A stretch of DNA of 43,269 nucleotides from Nemertoderma westbladi (Eukaryota > Xenacoelomorpha > Nemertodermatida > Nemertodermatidae), in the NCBI GenBank assembly GCA_032718475.1, contig JAUCBJ010007653.1, positions 1-43,269 on the forward strand, in the 5' to 3' direction. Both the position numbers and the translations under genes were made by a program. The number at the start of each line of letters is the position of its first letter. Positions within the stretch are counted from its first letter, which is position 1. Shown here in pieces: positions 19,749 through 27,934 of the stretch. The notes beneath the pieces are model-generated. The model ran no database searches and had not been told where the DNA came from. It saw only the letters and a program-made list of their open reading frames with translations.

Positions 19749-21875
19749 ATGAGTAGAGAAGGAAAGACGACACCGCCGCGGACCCCGGACGGAGACCTAA
19801 CGATCCGTGAGGCTGCGACGCGACGATACGGACCCACGACACCGGTCGATGCTACGTCGACCACGTCGATAACGAGTAACCCGGCGAACCAAGATGTGGG
19901 GGGTCGTCTACGAGGAGAGAGCGAGTCGAGTAGAGGAGAGAGTGAGACGGGAGAGGAGAGAGACGAGTCGACACAGGGCGGCGGTCGATATGCCGATGTC
20001 GCCGGCCAGCCGCAGGCCGAGGGCGACGGACGGGCCACCGGAACGGCAACGGTGGAGCCGACGGTACGACGCCGAACCCGGAGGGAGAGAGGAGATGTCG
20101 ACGACGAGGACGTCGGGGTCGTCCGGCTCCGACAAGCCTACGCCGCGACCCGGGAACAACTGAAGGAAGCTAGAGGAGGGGCTGAGATAGACCAGGTGAA
20201 GTTGAGGAGACGACTAGGTGAGTCGAACAGATACTTTGATTACCTAGTGCGTTCTGGGCAGGGAGAACTGGCCGAGGAGAGAGCGAGAGGGGTTGCCTTC
20301 GAACTGTTTGGGCTATGGGAACGTAGGGGTATGGGGCCTGGTGTAGTGTACATAGGGCCATACTTAGTCGATGCCAGGGAAGTTAAGTTAATGGGTTGGG
20401 CGGGACCGCACGAGGGCGAATCTGAGGTTAGCTCCGAGGATTCGGCCTCGTCGGTCAGCGAGGACCCCGGAAAGCGGGGGAAAGTTAGTAGGACGGAGGG
20501 GCGGCGGGAGTCCGTCGCAACCGATAAGTCTGCTACATCCTCCGCAAAAGAAAGAAGGGTGCAGGAGATAAATCTGGCAGCGTATGAATTAAAAACTAGA
20601 GAGATATTAGAGAGAACTAGAGAGAAATTAGAGTGGATAATGGGGAGAAGGAAGGAGCAAGAGAGTGAACGCGAAGAGCGTGAGGCAAGAGAACAGAGCG
20701 TGCGGTACACGTACAGTACGTACAGCAACCGTACGGGTGGGGGGGGTAGTAGTAGTACGTTAGGAAATGTTGGTATTAATAGTACCGTAGTAAATAACCC
20801 TAATCCCTTTATTACAGGAAATATTTTACCCGGTAGTAGTAATTTAAGTTTAAATTCAAATAATAATATTAATTCAAATATTCAGAATAATCAAAATAAT
20901 TCAAATAATTCGAATAGCAATTTAAATTTTGAAAATAATAATAATTCTAACTTAAATAATTTAAATAATAATCCCGTTTCAAATTCTAATAATTTAATTG
21001 ATTTAACAAATAATATTGGGAATGGTGCTATTAATATGAACGCGTCAGACGTGTATAGCCCGGCAGGCGGCGGCCTGGTAGGCCACGTAGTTAGTAGGCA
21101 GGAGGTGGCGGGGTTGAGCCAACCCGACGGCGGCCTGGTAGGCCACGTAGTTGGTAGGCAGGAGGTAGCGGGGTTGAGCCAACCCGAGGTGGGCCTGGTA
21201 GGCCTCGCAGTAGTAGAGAGAGAAGCGGGGGTGAATAGACCCAGCCGTAGTAGAGACAGTGTGTCGACTAGAGAGGGGTGTAGAGACGAAGTAAGAGATA
21301 TTGAAGTTAGATGTGGCGGGTGGGGGGGGCTACGGGCGCCCCACCACATGAGATTAGCGGCGAGAGAGGGGGGGGCAGAGAATGCCCCACAAGAGGGGTG
21401 TAGAAGTGTAGTAAGAGGTAGTGAAGTTAGAAGTGGCGGGTGGGGGGGGGGGGCTACGGGCGCCCCACCACAGAAGATTAGTGGCGAGAGAAAGGGGGTA
21501 GAGAGTGTCCGACAAGAGGGACGCAGAAGTGTAGTAAGAGATAGTGAAGTTAGAAGTAGCGGGTGGGGGGGGGCTACGGGCACCCCACCGCGAGAGATTA
21601 GTAGCGAGAGAGGGGGGGCAGAGAGTGTCCCACAGGCGTCGGCGGATAATGCGCGGGCCGAATTAGGTAAACCGCAACACCCGGCGACGGAGAGTAATAG
21701 GGGGATTGCGAGTATCCCCAGCGGCGTGCGATCGAGCAGAGAGAGACAGGTTGACGTCGCGAGAGGGCGGGGGACGGAACGTCGAGCCCAGTCAGAAGAG
21801 AGAAGATTAGTAGAGTTTAATAGAGAGGTCGAAGATAGAAGAAGATTAGTAGAGTTTAACCGAGAGGTCGAATAG
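19749..21875 (+). CDS. BEL element upstream frame (ORF1), 708 codons, function unknown
   Basis: The frame runs from ATG 19749 to a TAG at 21873 and is in the same reading frame as the Gag-protease frame that follows. The N-terminal third is charged and disordered. About residues 130-210 look folded (RRRLGESNRYFDYLVRSG, then ELFGLWERRGMGPGVVYIG). A Glu/Arg-rich segment near residues 275-325 (LKTREILERTREKLEWIMG) is a likely coiled coil. An Asn/Ser-rich stretch follows (residues about 335-435), then two to three copies of a 20-residue GGLVGHVV...GLSQP repeat and three to four copies of a roughly 50-residue repeat ending in GGWGG. I recognise no enzyme motif. It could be an unusually long Gag N-terminus, or a separate protein made by this lineage. 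Confidence 0.7.
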   Translation: MSREGKTTPPRTPDGDLTIREAATRRYGPTTPVDATSTTSITSNPANQDVGGRLRGESESSRGESETGEERDESTQGGGRYADVAGQPQAEGDGRATGTATVEPTVRRRTRRERGDVDDEDVGVVRLRQAYAATREQLKEARGGAEIDQVKLRRRLGESNRYFDYLVRSGQGELAEERARGVAFELFGLWERRGMGPGVVYIGPYLVDAREVKLMGWAGPHEGESEVSSEDSASSVSEDPGKRGKVSRTEGRRESVATDKSATSSAKERRVQEINLAAYELKTREILERTREKLEWIMGRRKEQESEREEREAREQSVRYTYSTYSNRTGGGGSSSTLGNVGINSTVVNNPNPFITGNILPGSSNLSLNSNNNINSNIQNNQNNSNNSNSNLNFENNNNSNLNNLNNNPVSNSNNLIDLTNNIGNGAINMNASDVYSPAGGGLVGHVVSRQEVAGLSQPDGGLVGHVVGRQEVAGLSQPEVGLVGLAVVEREAGVNRPSRSRDSVSTREGCRDEVRDIEVRCGGWGGLRAPHHMRLAAREGGAENAPQEGCRSVVRGSEVRSGGWGGGATGAPPQKISGERKGVESVRQEGRRSVVRDSEVRSSGWGGATGTPPREISSERGGAESVPQASADNARAELGKPQHPATESNRGIASIPSGVRSSRERQVDVARGRGTERRAQSEERRLVEFNREVEDRRRLVEFNREVE
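20760..21040 (+). repeat. Asn-codon-rich low-complexity stretch in ORF1
   Basis: Runs of AAT and TTCAAATAAT-like words make a strongly AT-rich island inside an otherwise GC-rich frame. They encode an Asn/Ser/Leu-rich disordered linker. The sharp shift in base composition suggests expansion of a simple repeat. Confidence 0.8.
21060..21215 (+). repeat. 60-bp in-frame tandem repeat in ORF1
   Basis: GGCGGCCTGGTAGGCCACGT recurs at about 21067 and 21127, with a diverged third copy at 21187. Each unit encodes about 20 residues. The 60-bp period keeps the reading frame. Confidence 0.8.
21260..21640 (+). repeat. ~110-130 bp in-frame repeats in ORF1
   Basis: Blocks with GAGGGGTGTAGA, then GAAGTTAGAAGTGGCGGGT, a G-run, and GGGCGCCCCACCAC recur about three to four times. 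They encode an Arg/Gly-rich repeat with GGWGG. Length differences lie mainly in the G-runs, prone to slippage yet still in frame. Confidence 0.75.
21873..21875 (+). other. Single in-frame UAG between ORF1 and Gag-protease frame
   Basis: ORF1 ends at TAG. The same frame then runs open through 21876-21956 into the Gag-protease frame. It lies just after two copies of a short repeat (TTAGTAGAGTTTAA...GAGGTCGAA), where the copy before has GAAGATAGAAGA and this one GAATAGAGAAGA. A small indel or substitution in a repeat unit could have created the stop, or it may be a readthrough site. Confidence 0.7.
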
Positions 21876-21956
21876 AGAAGAAAGGAAGATAATAGAAGAG
21901 TCGTTGCTAGGAGCAACCGGAGAGCGAGGACGGATAGCGAGCCGTCGATAGTAGAG

Positions 21957-24932
21957 ATGGAGGTAGGGAGTCAGTGGGGTCGAACTTCGGGAGATTGCCG
22001 TCGCCCCGGAGAAACGCACCGCACGCCAAGAGAGGGGTACAGGACGTACCGATATGAAGACGAGAGCAGGATAGGGGATCGAAGAGAAGCTTCCCGACGG
22101 GATGTAGCTGCCGATCGAGAGTACGGTAGTCGCGGGGAGATTCGAGATTCGCGAAGAATAAACTTCGGTTCGGAAGGGCACATGCAGACTGCAGGACATA
22201 CTGTAGGCCTTACTGCACATACTATTATAGGCCATGCTGGGAGAGATAGAGTAGGCGATAGGGTAGCGCGGACGACGGGATTAAACCCGGAAGTCGCGGA
22301 GTACATACCGGTAGGTAGGCAAGAAGTGAATAGGCCTATATCGGTACCGGTACAGCAGCATGACTATAATTTCCAGGGACACAACATATATCCAGGGGAG
22401 GGGGGAATTATTGCAGATAGATGTATGGGCCCCAATATATTAACATCAACCCCAGTACCAAACATACCGGTGGGAGGGGGACAGGGTGACATTCCCCCAT
22501 CACAATATCAACAATATACCCCAATAGGAGCGAGAACATCGAACCCCTTGGACGAGAACAGATCATGCGACACGGAAATATGGAGGGGGCCGTTACCCCC
22601 AATGATATATCCGACGCAAAGGACATCAACAGATAGGACGGACGGACCGCACCCAACAGGAGAAACTATACAACATCCATCGAACCCATTAGAAGCGCAA
22701 GCGATGGGAATGGCCACATTGATCGATGCGTTAAAAACTAGGATCGAGTTACCACCTGTGGAACCATTTAAATTCGATGGGAGTAGGCCGGAAGAATATC
22801 TACAGTTTCGGCGCATGTATAGTAACGAAATATTAAGTAAGAACTTGACGCAGGCGGAGTGCCTAAAATATCTGCAAGTATATACAGGAGGCCCAGCATA
22901 CGACATCGTGAGGCAATACCAGGGCATCGAGGGCGGCTTCACGACAGCATGGCGGGCGCTAGATAGGGAATACGGGCACCCGGCCAAGATCATCCGGCAA
23001 ACCCTGAGAGGCATAACATCGGATGGCCTACAGGACAATCCCGTTAGCATAAGGACCTTTGCAAACAAGGTCGAGAAGGCGTTAATCGTGTTAAAGACGC
23101 TAGACGCACCATACGAACTCAACGCGTCTAACAACATCACCACGATAGCGCAGGCACTGCCGGTCTGGTTACGAAGGAAGTGGAGGAAAATCGCTTTCTC
23201 CACACGGGAAAAGAAGGGTGCGGAACCGGGCTTAGAAGAGATGTCGAGCTTCCTCAACTATGAAGCCGAATTAATAACAGACCCAGTCTATAGCGAGGAT
23301 AGTTTGGGGACAAGCCATAAACCCGAACACGATCCTGCAGATCCATTCCCGAGAGTAGGACAATCACTACCACATGCGGCCACACAGGGGACTGCTAGTC
23401 CACAGTTAGCTGGTAGCAGGGCCACACCGTGGCAGGGACAGAAAAAAAATAACACCATAAATAAACATAATCCCAACATACCCAGTAGGCCGAGTACAGA
23501 CAACCAAAACACTAAATCGGTACATATAAACCTACGCGCGATATGTGAAGGACTATACAGGGGACGCTATAATCCAGGATTCGAATGTCAATTACATCGG
23601 GATGGAACACATAAGACCAGGAGTTGTAAGCACTGGCAAGCGTTGCCCAAACAAGATCGTATAGCCTACACAGACGCAAATGGGCTATGTCATCGATGTG
23701 TGGTAGCAGGACACAGACCCGGAGAGTGTAGAGAAACAGCAGCAAGAGAGGAGGAGACTGGAGGCCAAACAGCAGCCAGAAGCACGACAGAAGAGGAGAA
23801 GAAGAGAAAAGTACTACTCGGAGTAGTACCAGTAAAGATATCAGGAGAGGGTGGTCAATCAGTAACGACATTAATGCTGGTCGACAGCGGAGCTGCCTTC
23901 ACGCTGGTGGAGAACTGGGTGGCCGAAGAGATAGGGCTAAAGACAAGGCCGAATAGAATGGCGGTGACTACCGTCTCGAGTAAAGATGAGGTCCTGGAGA
24001 CGAGGGCGGGGCGGTGCAGGATAGCAGCGATTGCACCGGGATACGACTATGGGTCGACGATCGACCCCATCCACGTCATAGAATCGATAAACATCAACGC
24101 CAGGCGACCAACCAACATTGAGGTCGAACAATATAGATTCCTGGACGGTATCGATTTCTCAATACCAAAGGTGGACGTTAGGAAGGTGTCCATTATAGTA
24201 GGGATGGACTGCCCGACGGCCCACGAGAGAACGAAGACGGTCTTCGGCGAAGACAGGCAGCGGGATCCGACGGCGATCCTCACGCCGTTCGGGTGGATGC
24301 TTAGCGGCCCAGTTAAAACTAAGATCCCATGCAGTGTGACAGAGACATCAGGGTGCATGTTACCAGGCACCACAGGCACAGAGGACGAAGAGGAGAAACA
24401 GGAGATAGTAGAGCCAGATAGGGAGGTGTCAGTAAGAAAGTGGGCAGAGGAGAGTAGGTTTCCCAACAAGCATCGGTATGGAGATGGAGCGGAGCGGACG
24501 GCGAGGTGTCCGGAGGACAACACTCTGGGGGAGTGCCCGGAGGAGTGTCGGGAGGAGTGTCTAGAGGAGTGTCTGGAGGAGTGTCCAGAGGAGTGTCCGG
24601 AAGAGACGCAGGTCCGGTTTGGAGGCATACCGACAAGGGGGAAGTCGAGAAGGAAGGCAGGACGGAAAGGGATAGGACTACTATTGTACCTACTGTTCTG
24701 CCTGTTCTTTCACTTTCGGTTCGTTCTGCAGGCGGGGGGCAGCAGGGATTTGATGCCAGGAGACGAGCTAGTTAAGAAGACGATGGAGAGACCCAACCTT
24801 GGGGTGGTGAAAGTGGGAGAGCCAATCCCTGGTCAGGTGGAATTGGCGAAGAGGGTGTGGCGAAGAGTAAGAGGACGTATAGGATGGCAGTGGGAGAGTG
24901 CCTACTGGAAGAAGGGGCACCTTAGAGTTTAG
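21957..24932 (+). CDS. gag-pr: BEL/Pao Gag-protease frame, 991 codons
   Basis: After a charged N-terminal region, residues about 255-410 match the Pao-type Gag domain (DUF1759): VEPFKFDGSRPEEYLQF, then LKYLQVYTGGPAYDIV and ALDREYGHPAKIIRQTL. A zinc-binding segment follows with CHRCVVAGHRPGEC (CX2CX4HX4C) near residue 578. The aspartic protease (DUF1758 type) has its catalytic LVDSGA at about residue 642 and the family's later LTPFGWMLSGPV at about 776-787. Reverse transcriptase should start soon after, but instead there is a Glu/Cys-rich repeat, a hydrophobic segment (GLLLYLLFCLFFHFRFVL, about residues 908-926, a possible membrane span) and an unrecognised basic tail ending at a stop. The start is chosen at the first Met after the UAG; the real product may begin in ORF1. 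Confidence 0.88.
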   Translation: MEVGSQWGRTSGDCRRPGETHRTPREGYRTYRYEDESRIGDRREASRRDVAADREYGSRGEIRDSRRINFGSEGHMQTAGHTVGLTAHTIIGHAGRDRVGDRVARTTGLNPEVAEYIPVGRQEVNRPISVPVQQHDYNFQGHNIYPGEGGIIADRCMGPNILTSTPVPNIPVGGGQGDIPPSQYQQYTPIGARTSNPLDENRSCDTEIWRGPLPPMIYPTQRTSTDRTDGPHPTGETIQHPSNPLEAQAMGMATLIDALKTRIELPPVEPFKFDGSRPEEYLQFRRMYSNEILSKNLTQAECLKYLQVYTGGPAYDIVRQYQGIEGGFTTAWRALDREYGHPAKIIRQTLRGITSDGLQDNPVSIRTFANKVEKALIVLKTLDAPYELNASNNITTIAQALPVWLRRKWRKIAFSTREKKGAEPGLEEMSSFLNYEAELITDPVYSEDSLGTSHKPEHDPADPFPRVGQSLPHAATQGTASPQLAGSRATPWQGQKKNNTINKHNPNIPSRPSTDNQNTKSVHINLRAICEGLYRGRYNPGFECQLHRDGTHKTRSCKHWQALPKQDRIAYTDANGLCHRCVVAGHRPGECRETAAREEETGGQTAARSTTEEEKKRKVLLGVVPVKISGEGGQSVTTLMLVDSGAAFTLVENWVAEEIGLKTRPNRMAVTTVSSKDEVLETRAGRCRIAAIAPGYDYGSTIDPIHVIESININARRPTNIEVEQYRFLDGIDFSIPKVDVRKVSIIVGMDCPTAHERTKTVFGEDRQRDPTAILTPFGWMLSGPVKTKIPCSVTETSGCMLPGTTGTEDEEEKQEIVEPDREVSVRKWAEESRFPNKHRYGDGAERTARCPEDNTLGECPEECREECLEECLEECPEECPEETQVRFGGIPTRGKSRRKAGRKGIGLLLYLLFCLFFHFRFVLQAGGSRDLMPGDELVKKTMERPNLGVVKVGEPIPGQVELAKRVWRRVRGRIGWQWESAYWKKGHLRV
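24529..24606 (+). repeat. 12-bp tandem repeat encoding Glu-Cys-rich tract
   Basis: About six copies of GAGTGTCCGGAG-like units in frame encode an ECPEECREECLEECLEE-type run. It marks the point where the conserved protease part gives way to unrecognised sequence, close to where the polymerase should start. Confidence 0.85.
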
Positions 24933-25139
24933 TCGTCCAAGGTTTTGGACTGAGGGGGGCGAGACGAGACGCCCTTCCCACAAGAAAATTAATTATTTAA
25001 TTAAAAATAAACAATAAAAATAATTAAATAATAGTTAGAAGAGATAGTAAGTAGTAGTCAGGAGATAAGTTAGAAGAAGTAAGTAAGTTAGAAGGCGGCG
25101 GGGTAAGGGAGTGTGGCATATTGTCATGCCACGAGTAGT

Positions 25140-25600
25140 AGTAGGGGGGTTGTGGGCACTGTAAGCGCCACGTAGAAGGAGAGTAGGTTAGAAGGCGGCG
25201 GGGTAAGGGAGTGTGGCATATCATGCCACGAGTAGTAGTAGGGGGGTCGTGGGCACCGGAAGCGCCACGTAGAAAGTAGTAGTAGGGGGGTCGTGGGCAC
25301 CGGAAGCGCCACGTAGAAAGTAGCGGTGGTAGAGAGGTTGTGGGCACCGGAAGCGCCACGTAGAAAGTAGCAAGAGAGTGGTTGTGGGCACCGGAAGCGC
25401 CACGTAGAAAGTAGTAGCGGAGAGTGGTCGTGGGCACCGGAAGCGCCACGTAGAAAGTAGTAAGAGAGAGGTTGTGGGCACCGGAAGCGCCACGTAGAAA
25501 GTAGTAAGAGAGTGGTTGTGGGCACCGGAAGCGCCACATAGAAAGTAGTAGCAGAGAGTGGTTGTGGGCACCGCAAGCGCCACGTAGATAGAGGTATTAG
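25140..25600 (+). repeat. ~45-bp tandem repeats with conserved hairpin, BEL 3' region
   Basis: The word TGTGGGCACCGGAAGCGCC followed by ACGTAGA recurs about nine times (near 25152, 25249, 25293, 25339, 25384, 25429, 25474, 25518 and 25564), mostly about 45 bp apart. The first two units are longer, with a roughly 95-bp duplication. Each copy can fold as GTGGGC / GCGCCAC. The open frames here on the minus strand are by-products of the repeat. Confidence 0.85.
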
Positions 25601-25661
25601 TGGAGGTGGAGATGTAGATAGAGTAGAGTGGTAGAGACGGGCACATAGGGTGCCAGCTAGT

Positions 25662-25817
25662 AGAGTTAGAGATAGTAGAGAGTTAGTAGAGTTAGAAAGA
25701 TAGTAGCAGAGTAGAAGCAGTAGAGTCTTCTAGACTATTGCTTCTACTGCTATTACTACTGCTTCTACTCTGCTACTATCTTTCTAACTCTACTAACTCT
25801 CTACTATCTCTAACTCT
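25662..25817. repeat. 61-bp perfect inverted repeat with 34-base loop
   Basis: 25662-25722 is the exact reverse complement of 25757-25817. The left arm contains GTAGAGAGTTAGTAGAG and GATAGTAGCAGAGTAGAAGC, mirrored on the right. As RNA it would make a very stable hairpin between the two tandem-repeat blocks of the BEL 3' region. Confidence 0.95.
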
Positions 25818-25823
25818 TAGTGG

Positions 25824-26245
25824 TTGTGGGCACCGTTAGCGCCACGTAGATGGAGGTAGAGTTAGTAAGAGGGTACGTAGTACCGGTTGTGGTTGTGGGC
25901 ACCGTTAGCGCCACGTAGATGGAAGTAGAGTTAGTAAGAGGGTACGTAGTACCGGTTGTGGTTGTGGGCACCGTTAGCGCCACGTAGATGGAGGTAGAGT
26001 TAGTAAGAGGGTACTTAGTACCGGTTGTGGTTGTGGGCACCGTTAGCGCCACGTAGATGGAGGTAGAGTTAGTAAGAGGGTACGTTGTACCGGTTGTGGT
26101 TGTGGGCACCGTTAGCACCACGTAGATAGAGGTAGAGAGTTAGAGGGTTTTAGTTAGAGTTAGTAGTAGAGTGGTTGTGGGCACCGCAAGCGCCACGTAG
26201 ATGGAGGTAGTAGCAGAGGGTTGTGGGCACCCTAAGCGCCCCGTA
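25824..26245 (+). repeat. ~69-bp tandem repeats with two hairpins per unit, BEL 3' region
   Basis: Five units start with GTGGTTGTGGGCACCGTTAG (near 25826, 25896, 25965, 26034 and 26102); two diverged units follow near 26177 and 26223. Each unit has the GTGGGC...GCGCCAC stem and most have a second palindrome, GGTACGTAGTACC. The hairpin word is shared with the 45-bp repeats at 25140-25600, with GGAA changed to GTTA in the loop. Confidence 0.85.
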
Positions 26246-26708
26246 GTAGAAGAGTTAGAGTTAAAGTTAGTAGGCTTAGAGAGATAGTTAGAGTTAGTAA
26301 GATAGTTAAATAGTTAGCAAGTGAGTAGTAGGTAGATAGTATGATAGCACAGGGGTAGCATTAGAGGTCAGGGCCTTAAAGAGTGGCAGGGAGTAGAGAG
26401 GAGATAGTGAAAGGAACTGTTGGCGAGAGAGAAGAGTGCGATTCAGGTGTGGGGAGAGGGTAAGAGCGAGTTGAGTCAGAGAGCGGAGTTAGAGTGGTGA
26501 GAGTGTTGGGGAAACAAAAATTGTGTGAGGGAAGCGCACGATCGGCCCGACACGAGACGCCAGAGGGTAGTGAGATCATACCCATAGGGAGCGGCCTGGA
26601 AAGCCGACTCCAAGAAAACAACTCCACCCCACACCCGATAATAGATCGAGTTCCAGCGGAATTGAAGCGCACTTAGTGGTTGATTCTATCTTCTCACCGG
26701 GAAGATAG
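26246..26708. other. Non-coding end of the BEL internal region
   Basis: Purine-rich sequence dominated by GTTAGAGTTAGTA-like words up to about 26340, then unique sequence without a supported gene. Short open frames on both strands show no recognisable domain. Confidence 0.5.
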
Positions 26709-26720
26709 CATGGGGGGGAG
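26709..26720 (+). promoter_or_regulatory. Polypurine tract of the BEL element
   Basis: ATGGGGGGGAG lies immediately upstream of the 3' LTR, in the expected place for plus-strand priming. Confidence 0.75.
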
Positions 26721-27264
26721 TGTTAGCGAATCAATTCCGCCTCACCAAACCCCATAAAGTGAGCCATTAAACCGTAAAGCAATATTGGGAGCACGAGGTT
26801 GATTACCAATATCAACCTCGTGTCACCCCAATAAAGTGGGAAGGGAAGGAGAAACACACAATAGGGGTCAGGGGCCAAACCCCTAACCGAGAGAGAACAC
26901 AGGGAGTGAAGGGAAACACACCAGGGAAGGTGAAAGGGTGCCAACAGGGATATTAGCCAATGGGGGGACAGCATCGACTAGGTACAGTAATAAGGCCAAA
27001 CCGTGCAATATATATTACCGGTCGATGCAACAGTTGTTTAGTTATCTCAGTCTGTCACTCCAGTCATGGTAGTACGGTGACAATTTAGACCGTCATCGCC
27101 GTCACCAGTTTACTCAGTAATTACCGGTCAACTGCTATCTGCTATCTATATTTACCATATTATACATATTACCGAACATCAGAACTCTTTTACCTTTCAC
27201 ACACGGCGGGGACGCGTACATAAGCGACACCGGATAAACCGGGATCCTCTCGGATCCCGTCACA
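26721..27264 (+). repeat. BEL 3' LTR, 544 bp
   Basis: Equal in length to the 5' LTR. The differences I can see are GGGGTGACAG to GGGGGGACAG, CACTACAG to CACTCCAG and TCACGG to TCATGG. It ends at GTCACA, followed by CAAAT, the second copy of the target duplication. Confidence 0.93.
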
Positions 27265-27742
27265 CAAATTATATTAAAGAATTCCCGAATTCTCTTTAGC
27301 TTACAGTTAAAGGGCAGTGGTAGCTCTGATGAGTTCTCCAAGAAGTTTATGTGTGACATATCCTTAAAAGTTGGGGACCCAAGATCAAATCGCTTACTAA
27401 GTTCATGGAGACAATATCGGTAAACCATGATTAGAGGCCTACAAAGGCTCGAGGTAAAGGGCATAGTGATCTACCCATGTTTAACACACTGCCCAAACCG
27501 CAATATCTTGTCTTATTTCCGGAATTCAACATCATCGAGATGCTGATGATTTCTTTTAACATAGAATTTCCTTGTTTAGTACCCTTAGCAGACTTATAGC
27601 CGCACATATTAATTAATCCATTAAAATTAAGGAATACTGTTGTAAGTAAGTAATAAATGGATTTATGTTTAACTTTCTCAAATAGCTTGCTATAATTCAC
27701 ATTATCAAAAGCGGATGTATTATCCAGCTGACAAATAAACAG
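27265..27742 (-). pseudogene. Relic of a non-LTR reverse transcriptase
   Basis: On the minus strand, starting near 27742, the frame reads LFICQLDNTSAFDNVNYSKL, matching the first catalytic box of LINE reverse transcriptases (D-x-S-x-A-F-D-x-V-N). It continues with LFEKVKHKSIYYLL and a GTKQG stretch where NGVRQG is expected. A second frame gives VYRYCLHELSKRFDL and CKLKRIREFFNII at the lower end. There are frame changes and lost motifs. The BEL target duplication falls at its lower edge, so BEL may have landed in or beside this relic. Confidence 0.6.
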
Positions 27743-27857
27743 TCTCTGCCCGTTTCGTTATTTATATGTTATATTATGTTTATATATTATATAATTATTA
27801 CTGTTGTGGCTTTGGGGCAGGTGGTGAGAGAACGCCTGTGCGTTGGGTGTGGTGGGA

Positions 27858-27881
27858 CATGACCTACTATAATAGGTCATG
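27858..27881. repeat. Short palindrome
   Basis: CATGACCTA and TAGGTCATG are inverted about a 6-base centre (CTATAA). No gene context gives it a role. Confidence 0.6.
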
Positions 27882-27934
27882 GGCGGGAGAAGATAAGAAG
27901 ATAGGATTTGATTTTTCACATTTGTCCCGATCAC

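Larger units (their letters stand above)
19152..27264 (+). mobile_element. BEL/Pao-type LTR element without reverse transcriptase
   Basis: Two 544-bp direct repeats (19152-19695 and 26721-27264) start TGTTAGCG and end GTCACA, flanked by CAAAT on both sides (19147-19151 and 27265-27269), a 5-bp target duplication normal for BEL/Pao. The LTRs differ at about three positions, so the insertion is young. Inside are a long upstream frame, a frame with the Pao-type Gag domain, zinc knuckle and aspartic protease, and then about 1.7 kb of repeat-rich non-coding DNA. No polymerase, RNase H or integrase is present, which makes it a Gag-bearing non-autonomous element that must borrow enzymes from a relative. 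Confidence 0.93.

Noticed and set aside
20891-21916. 341-codon minus-strand frame in the BEL element
   Set aside because: It is antisense to ORF1 and reflects its repeat and base composition; no domain is visible.
23512-24636. Minus-strand frames of 105-193 codons
   Set aside because: They overlap the well-supported Gag-protease frame on the opposite strand.
25024-26121. Minus-strand frames of 103-171 codons rich in VALPVPTT
   Set aside because: They are translations of the 45-bp and 69-bp tandem repeats without any conserved domain.
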